From Loxodes magnus (taxonomy: Eukaryota; Ciliophora; Karyorelictea; Loxodida; Loxodidae), in assembly GCA_946699065.1 (NCBI GenBank), contig CAMPDV010000522.1, positions 62,001 through 126,000 of the forward strand: a DNA stretch of 64,000 nt, read 5' to 3'. A program made the position numbers and the translations under genes. The notes beneath the pieces were generated by a model that saw nothing but the letters and a program-made list of their open reading frames with translations, was not told the origin of the DNA and made no database searches. This document shows, one piece after another, positions 59,290 through 64,000 of the stretch. How positions within the stretch are numbered: position 1 is the first letter of the stretch; every line of letters begins with the position of its first letter.

Positions 59290-60230
59290 TAATTAAAATT
59301 TTATTACTTTTATGAAATCTTTAATGCGTTAGGTTGAACTAAGTTTTTAAAAATATAAAACTATAATTAATTGATTCTCTAATTAGACTCTTATATTAGA
59401 GGATTAATAAAAAAGATTTGAAAGTAGTAATAATTTTAAAAAAAATGTATTTAATACTTTATACTTAGTAATAAAATAAAAGTGTAGCTTATATTTCTAT
59501 GCATAAAATATTTATATTACAAATAATAAATTTAACAAAAATAAGCAATTTGTATGTTTACAAGGATTAAAGAATATTTATTTAAAAGTTTATTATTTTA
59601 ATTCTTTCTTATAGTTTCAATAATTAAATTCTTATTATATTAAATATGCTTCATTTCCCTTTCATTTTTAAGTGTAAATATATAAATTATTTCCATTGCG
59701 CTTTATATAAGCCTTGCTATTTTTACACTTCATTTTACTCTTATAATTTTTGGAATTTTATAAGGCAATATCCTCATTAATATATCTTACTCATTAATGC
59801 ACACTATCTTTAAAATAATTTTTTAAAAATAAGCATCTTATCAAATAGAATTTCAGATATTTTAGAAATAATAGAATGTGTTTATTAATAGAAATTAAAT
59901 AGATAAAGCATAAATATATAATAATAGAAGCTATTTCTTAATATTTCTTGGTAACGATTCTTAGACTAGTATTAGAAAGCTAATTTTATAAAATATAAGA
60001 GAAAGAAAATAATTAAATTGAAAGTAATTAAGTACTTTCATAGATTAGTATATGCATAACTTTATATGATGCTATACTAAAAAGTTATATTTAATTCTTT
60101 ATTAAAATTATTTTAAATTGATTATTTAATAAAGTTTATTTTATTTTAGTTTTCAGTTAAAAAATATTAAGTAAATAATTAATGATCAAGTCTATTTAAA
60201 TAACTTTGATAATTAAATAAAAAATATTAA
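59290..60230. other. AT-rich spacer
   Basis: No supported gene or repeat. Confidence 0.55.
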
Positions 60231-60233
60231 AAA

Positions 60234-61050
60234 AGTTAAAGCTCTTAACGGCGGATTTATCTTGGGAGAACGCAAGAAGGTTAAGACACAAAGTTAAGAA
60301 ACCAGGATATAAAACCTCCATAGGTGTGACTCTTTCTGACACATCACCTGAAAAGAGAAAATAATGATAAGCGAGAAAAACTGGAACTCTGCCAAAGAAA
60401 TTTATAAAAATCCCACCTATTAATAACCAGGAATAAGACAAATTATTGCCGTAACAAATGGAACGACTTGGATGAGAAAGCTATAAAAGCATAGATCCAA
60501 CTTAAATGCAAAAACTAATATTAGCACTGATAAAAAGAGTCTGAATACTGGAAGAAGGCCAAATACAACAAAATTAAAAAGTTGAAATCATATTTAAGAT
60601 GATTAATCACATTTTGCTGAAAATTTAGAAACATTACTGGACAAAAACGACCAGAGAAAGAGTTCAGATAACGACACCTGAATTTTTTAAAGAATAAGAT
60701 AAAAAATTGTGGGCGAAGAACAATTTAATATATAGATTGAAATAAATCTGGAAAAAATCCGACAAGAATCTAAATAGAATGGTTGTGTTCCAATGGAAAT
60801 AGAAAATATAATAAGTAGATTAAAACCAAAATAAATTAAAAAGCTATGCAAAATTTGTAAAAATCGATGGAACTTTTGACAAAAATGTCCGTAACTTGAG
60901 AAAATGAGAAGAGAAATTTAAAGATCGATCTGACTCAAGCCAATAATTTATTTTCCGATCGAACGATGGGAAGATCTGACGGAGAAAATAAGAATTGCTG
61001 ATGAAAGCCTATTTACTATTAGAAAAATGAGACTTATACAAGCATTATAA
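60234..61050 (+). pseudogene. ORF1-like unit, family F, plus copy
   Basis: Inverted relative of 56505-57297. Matching parts include SDTSPEKRK, the coiled coil EEQFNIQIEINLEKIRQE, the knuckle CKICKNRWNFWQKC (Asn at the His position) and the end IERWEDLTEKIRIADE. The start ATG is lost and the first half needs a frame change. Both copies of family F lack the knuckle His, so that loss may be a family trait. Confidence 0.65.
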
Positions 61051-61059
61051 AATTTTGAA

Positions 61060-61950
61060 ACTTCTAGCAGAAGGCAAATTTTATTTGAGCTGTATTATTT
61101 ATTAATAAAACGAATTTTTTTAGAAAAGAGTTTAGATAAGTAAAATTAGGTACTAATGAAATTATATAAGCTTTGGATATAAAATTAATTATTTACTAAA
61201 TAGGTAAAAATATTTTATTTATCAAATTTAATCTTACTATGAATAAAAATTCCAATAAAAATACATATTGTATTATAGTAATCATATTCTTTTTAATAAC
61301 ATACATAAAATGTTTAAAGCTTGTTAATAAATTAAATTAAATATAGGATAATAAATTGAATGCAAATAATAAATTTCTTAGTTAAAATCAATAAAAATAT
61401 TAAATTTTATTACTATCTTTTTGGAAACAAATATTTATAATATTTATACAAATTAAAATTTTATAATATTAGTATTTTTTACTTAAAAATGCTAAATATA
61501 ATATTTAGTTTTAAAAGGGAAAAAAGGATTTGAATGAAGATTGAATAAAAGAATACTTGTAAAATCAACTTTATTTATTTTAAAAGTATAAGGATTTCAT
61601 TTTATTATAATTATTCTGATTCTTATCAAATAAATAAAGTTAAGAATTTAAAATTTTAAGTTCTTATATCTTAAAAAAAAATTAGTTATTGAATACTTAG
61701 ATTTCCAGGTAATTATGTATTGTTTAATGATAAAGTTAAAGACATATTTTGGATATGTATAAATGAATATTTAAACAAAAAAAAACCAATTTTAATTCTT
61801 AAAATGAAATTTATTAATTATCTATTTAAGCTTGTTAGATTAAATAAATATAAATGCCTGTTAAAGCATTAAAAGTTAATTATTATATTATTTGGTTTAA
61901 TATAAGTAGAAATTGAGAATAAAAAAATTAAATTAGAACTAAACTAAATG
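61060..61950. other. AT-rich spacer
   Basis: No supported gene or repeat. Confidence 0.55.
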
Positions 61951-61984
61951 CTTATAGATTTTTCTCTTTTTCTTGATAATCAAC

Positions 61985-62050
61985 CCTTTCGAAGCAGTCA
62001 ATTTCTCTCCGTGGTTGGAACCACCCTCTCCACTCCACTCTTTGTGCTGT
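61985..62050 (-). other. Isolated hairpin resembling family D ends
   Basis: CCGTGGTTGGAACCACCC can form a strong stem, and the sequence is GC-rich for this region. It resembles the GTGG..CCAC hairpins of ORF1 units in minus orientation, but no ORF1 is visible beside it. Confidence 0.3.
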
Positions 62051-62149
62051 TTAAGTTCTAGATTAAATATTAATTTTCTCTTATACAGCTTACCTTAAAA
62101 TATAAAGTATTTTATTCTAAATAATTATAATTAATTTAAGTAAGATGTA

Positions 62150-62421
62150 CCTTGCCTCTAAAGGTTAAAAGAAAAATTTCTCAAAGATGAACTGACTGAG
62201 AAGCAAGTTCTCTATTTTTTGGATCAGACTAATCTCCTCATCATGGGTTGGAAATCTACCTGTAATCGCCTGTTGGCATCCTAATCTTTAGAGAATTGGA
62301 ACTGCAACATTGCCCGCAATTAAAAGAGAAAATGCTATAGGAATAATGAGGTTTAAAGTGAATTAAAAATTGACTTTTTAAAGAGATGCGCCCTATTGAA
62401 GGGTTACACACTATATAATAA
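62150..62421 (+). repeat. Singleton element ending in the shared terminal hairpin
   Basis: About 270 bp of lower-AT sequence ending AAAGAGATGCGCCCTATTG then AAGGGTTACACACTATATAA, matching the tails of families A and B. The body does not align clearly to either. I found no ORF I can support. Confidence 0.6.
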
Positions 62422-62539
62422 CCTTTTTTATGTCTTCTATTTTTCTCTTCATTAACTCTCTTGCCAATATGATTTTACATTACTGGAATATTTAATACTG
62501 TCAATTTTAATTTTTTTCACTCCTACAACAGTAGGATTT

Positions 62540-62990
62540 CTTTAAAATTGGCTTAGTTAGTATCTCGAAAAAATAAAGGTAGTTTTATTTAATTTTTTAA
62601 AGTTTTTTCCTAGTTATATCTGCTGCTATTAATAGGTCTATTTTGACTACTTTAGTCTTGAGAAAAATTCAAAAGGTGTTCACTTCTCTTTCATGGTCGT
62701 TCGCTAGATTCGATGTTTTATGCTATTTTAAGTTTTTCCATAAGCGTTTTATTATCTTTTATTGCTTATTGACATCTTCCTCTAGATACAAAATCACTTA
62801 AATATACTAATTATAGAATATTTATGCTGTTTGGCGAAATCAGATATTTCCGAAACAATTTACTGGCCTTCTTTAAAGGCTTCTCTTCAGAAGTAGAGAT
62901 CTCGACTTGGTGGACAATATTAGATATTCAAAATTGCCGTTTACTCCTACTTTTTGAGAATAAGATAACTTTTACATAATCCTTCCATAT
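62540..62990 (-). CDS. Unrecognised protein segment
   Basis: Minus-strand frame: EISTSEEKPLKKASKLFRKY, NINILQLVYLSDFVSRGRC, DNKTLMEKLKIAQNIESS, RSEHLLNFSQDQSS. Balanced composition and helix pattern look like a real protein, but neither start nor end is clear and no family comes to mind. Confidence 0.4.
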
Positions 62991-63242
62991 TTTCCAATTT
63001 TAATTTATAAAATGAGAGGTTTTTATTTGTTTTTCTATAAATTATAAAATGAAACTATTATTCTTTTAACTAAAATATTATAAATTAAGCCTGACTAGCA
63101 AATCAAGTAGAGTGTCAGAATCTTAATCTATTTACAAAGTTGTGGATTTTTAATTTTAATGTTTAAATTATAAAAATAGCAAAATATATAAAATAATTTT
63201 AAACTATGCAAAAATTCATAAAATAAAATAGCTTTAAAAAAA

Positions 63243-64000
63243 GATGCAACAAAACATCTGCCTTTCTAAAAATTAAATAAGGAAAGCTAAAAAAGGCGCT
63301 GCAGGAGTCACGTAAATAGGAAAGGTAGGAATTAGAGTCAAGTTCATCTTCACAAATCAAAATTATGACATGTATAGTTGAATCAAATAAACATAAAATA
63401 AAAATCCAAGAAAATCTACAAGTCAAGATTGAGGCAAAGCAAGCGCAAATATTTAAATACGAAGAAAAAATTAAAATCTATAAAAAAGGGGCTAAAAATT
63501 TTCATAGAAGACTAAAATAATGAGCATACAATATTGAAAAATTAACTCATCAAAAATAAATTAGTAACAGAAAATTAATTCTTAAAATAATTCTAATAAA
63601 ATTTTAAATATTCTTAAAAATGGAAGTCAAAAAATAGCCACTATCGTGTGAAAAAGAATTTAATCCATAAAAATAATATGCAAATATCAAATGTAACATA
63701 ATTAAAGTACTTGAAAAAAAAATTTTAACTTAAGTACAAATTAACAATAATAAAAAAGCTCTGTAAGTACCGCCAATCAATTATCTTCTACTAAAAAACT
63801 GGCAATAAATGAAAAAAATTGAACGAAAAAGACAAACAAAACAATTGAAGTCGACTTAATAAATTATGAATAAAGAAAACAGGAATATATAGATAAAAAC
63901 TCCTTGTGAGACCTACTGAAGTATATTAGTTGTAAGCTGCCATTTTTTAAAAAGGATCATGGTATATATCCATATATAAAATGGCAGAGTGAAACTGGTT
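63243..64000 (+). pseudogene. ORF1-like unit, family D, frameshifted, runs off the window
   Basis: ATG 63243 gives MQQNICLSKNQIRKAKKGAA, matching the start of the 33.3-kb ORF1. A one-base shift follows, and the second frame has the Ser-rich patch and coiled coil (KQERQELESSSSSQIKI, KIEAKQAQIFKYEEKI). The last 100 bp contain weakened copies of the family D hairpins up to the window edge. No intact knuckle found. Confidence 0.65.

Noticed and set aside
60196-60441. Minus-strand 81-residue standard-code frame
   Set aside because: Shadow of the plus-strand family F ORF1.
1-64000. Tetrahymena/Paramecium code (TGA only as stop)
   Set aside because: TGA would then interrupt kinase, kelch, WD40 and LINE domains exactly at conserved tryptophans, which chance cannot explain.

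Overview
The window looks like nuclear DNA from a ciliate that reads TAA and TAG as glutamine and TGA as tryptophan, with TGA also acting as the stop. The base composition is very AT-rich. Under the standard code only short meaningless ORFs appear. Under this code, long proteins with recognisable domains appear, and TGA falls at the conserved tryptophan of a protein kinase, kelch repeats, WD40 repeats, CCHC zinc knuckles and a LINE endonuclease NETW motif. That matches the karyorelict code (Loxodes type), or less likely the Condylostoma code. The genus is inference; the code is seen directly. Two candidate introns are 20 and 29 nt long.

Host genes are sparse. They are a 5'-truncated kinase-MORN gene (about 3.0-3.9 kb, +), a RING/coiled-coil/ubiquitin-like protein (9.0-10.4 kb, -), a compact unrecognised gene (12.5-13.2 kb, +), a long charged unrecognised gene (14.2-15.2 kb or longer, -), a Qb-SNARE-like gene cut by a LINE (20.3 kb, +), a seven-repeat WD40 gene (34.2-35.3 kb, -) and a RING/coiled-coil/kelch protein (50.7-52.1 kb, -). 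Weaker coding candidates lie at 27.6, 28.9 and 62.5 kb.

Most of the rest is retroelement. Two non-LTR retrotransposon families encode an ORF1 plus an ORF2 with apurinic-type endonuclease and reverse transcriptase. L1 is nearly complete at 20.66-25.99 kb; L2 is nearly complete at 38.4-44.4 kb with an apparently open ORF2. Broken copies lie at 1-2.5, 46.4-49.9 and 52.9-53.3 kb. There are also about a dozen compact units that carry only an ORF1-like protein (coiled coil plus CX2CX4HX4C knuckle) and a hairpin-rich 3' end, with no reverse transcriptase. One of them is inserted into an L1 copy with a perfect 17-bp target-site duplication, which fixes its ends (953 bp). Short SINE-like repeats (families A, B, E and singletons) also occur. 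Families A, B and several singletons share one roughly 40-nt 3'-terminal hairpin.

The other striking object is a 1.45-kb array of 44 33-bp units (7.6-9.05 kb) with nested higher-order duplications. It abuts the 3' end of the RING/Ubl gene and brings a TGA into that gene's frame once per unit. The remaining sequence is AT-rich spacer in which I see no supported gene. I saw no rRNA, tRNA or CRISPR array.
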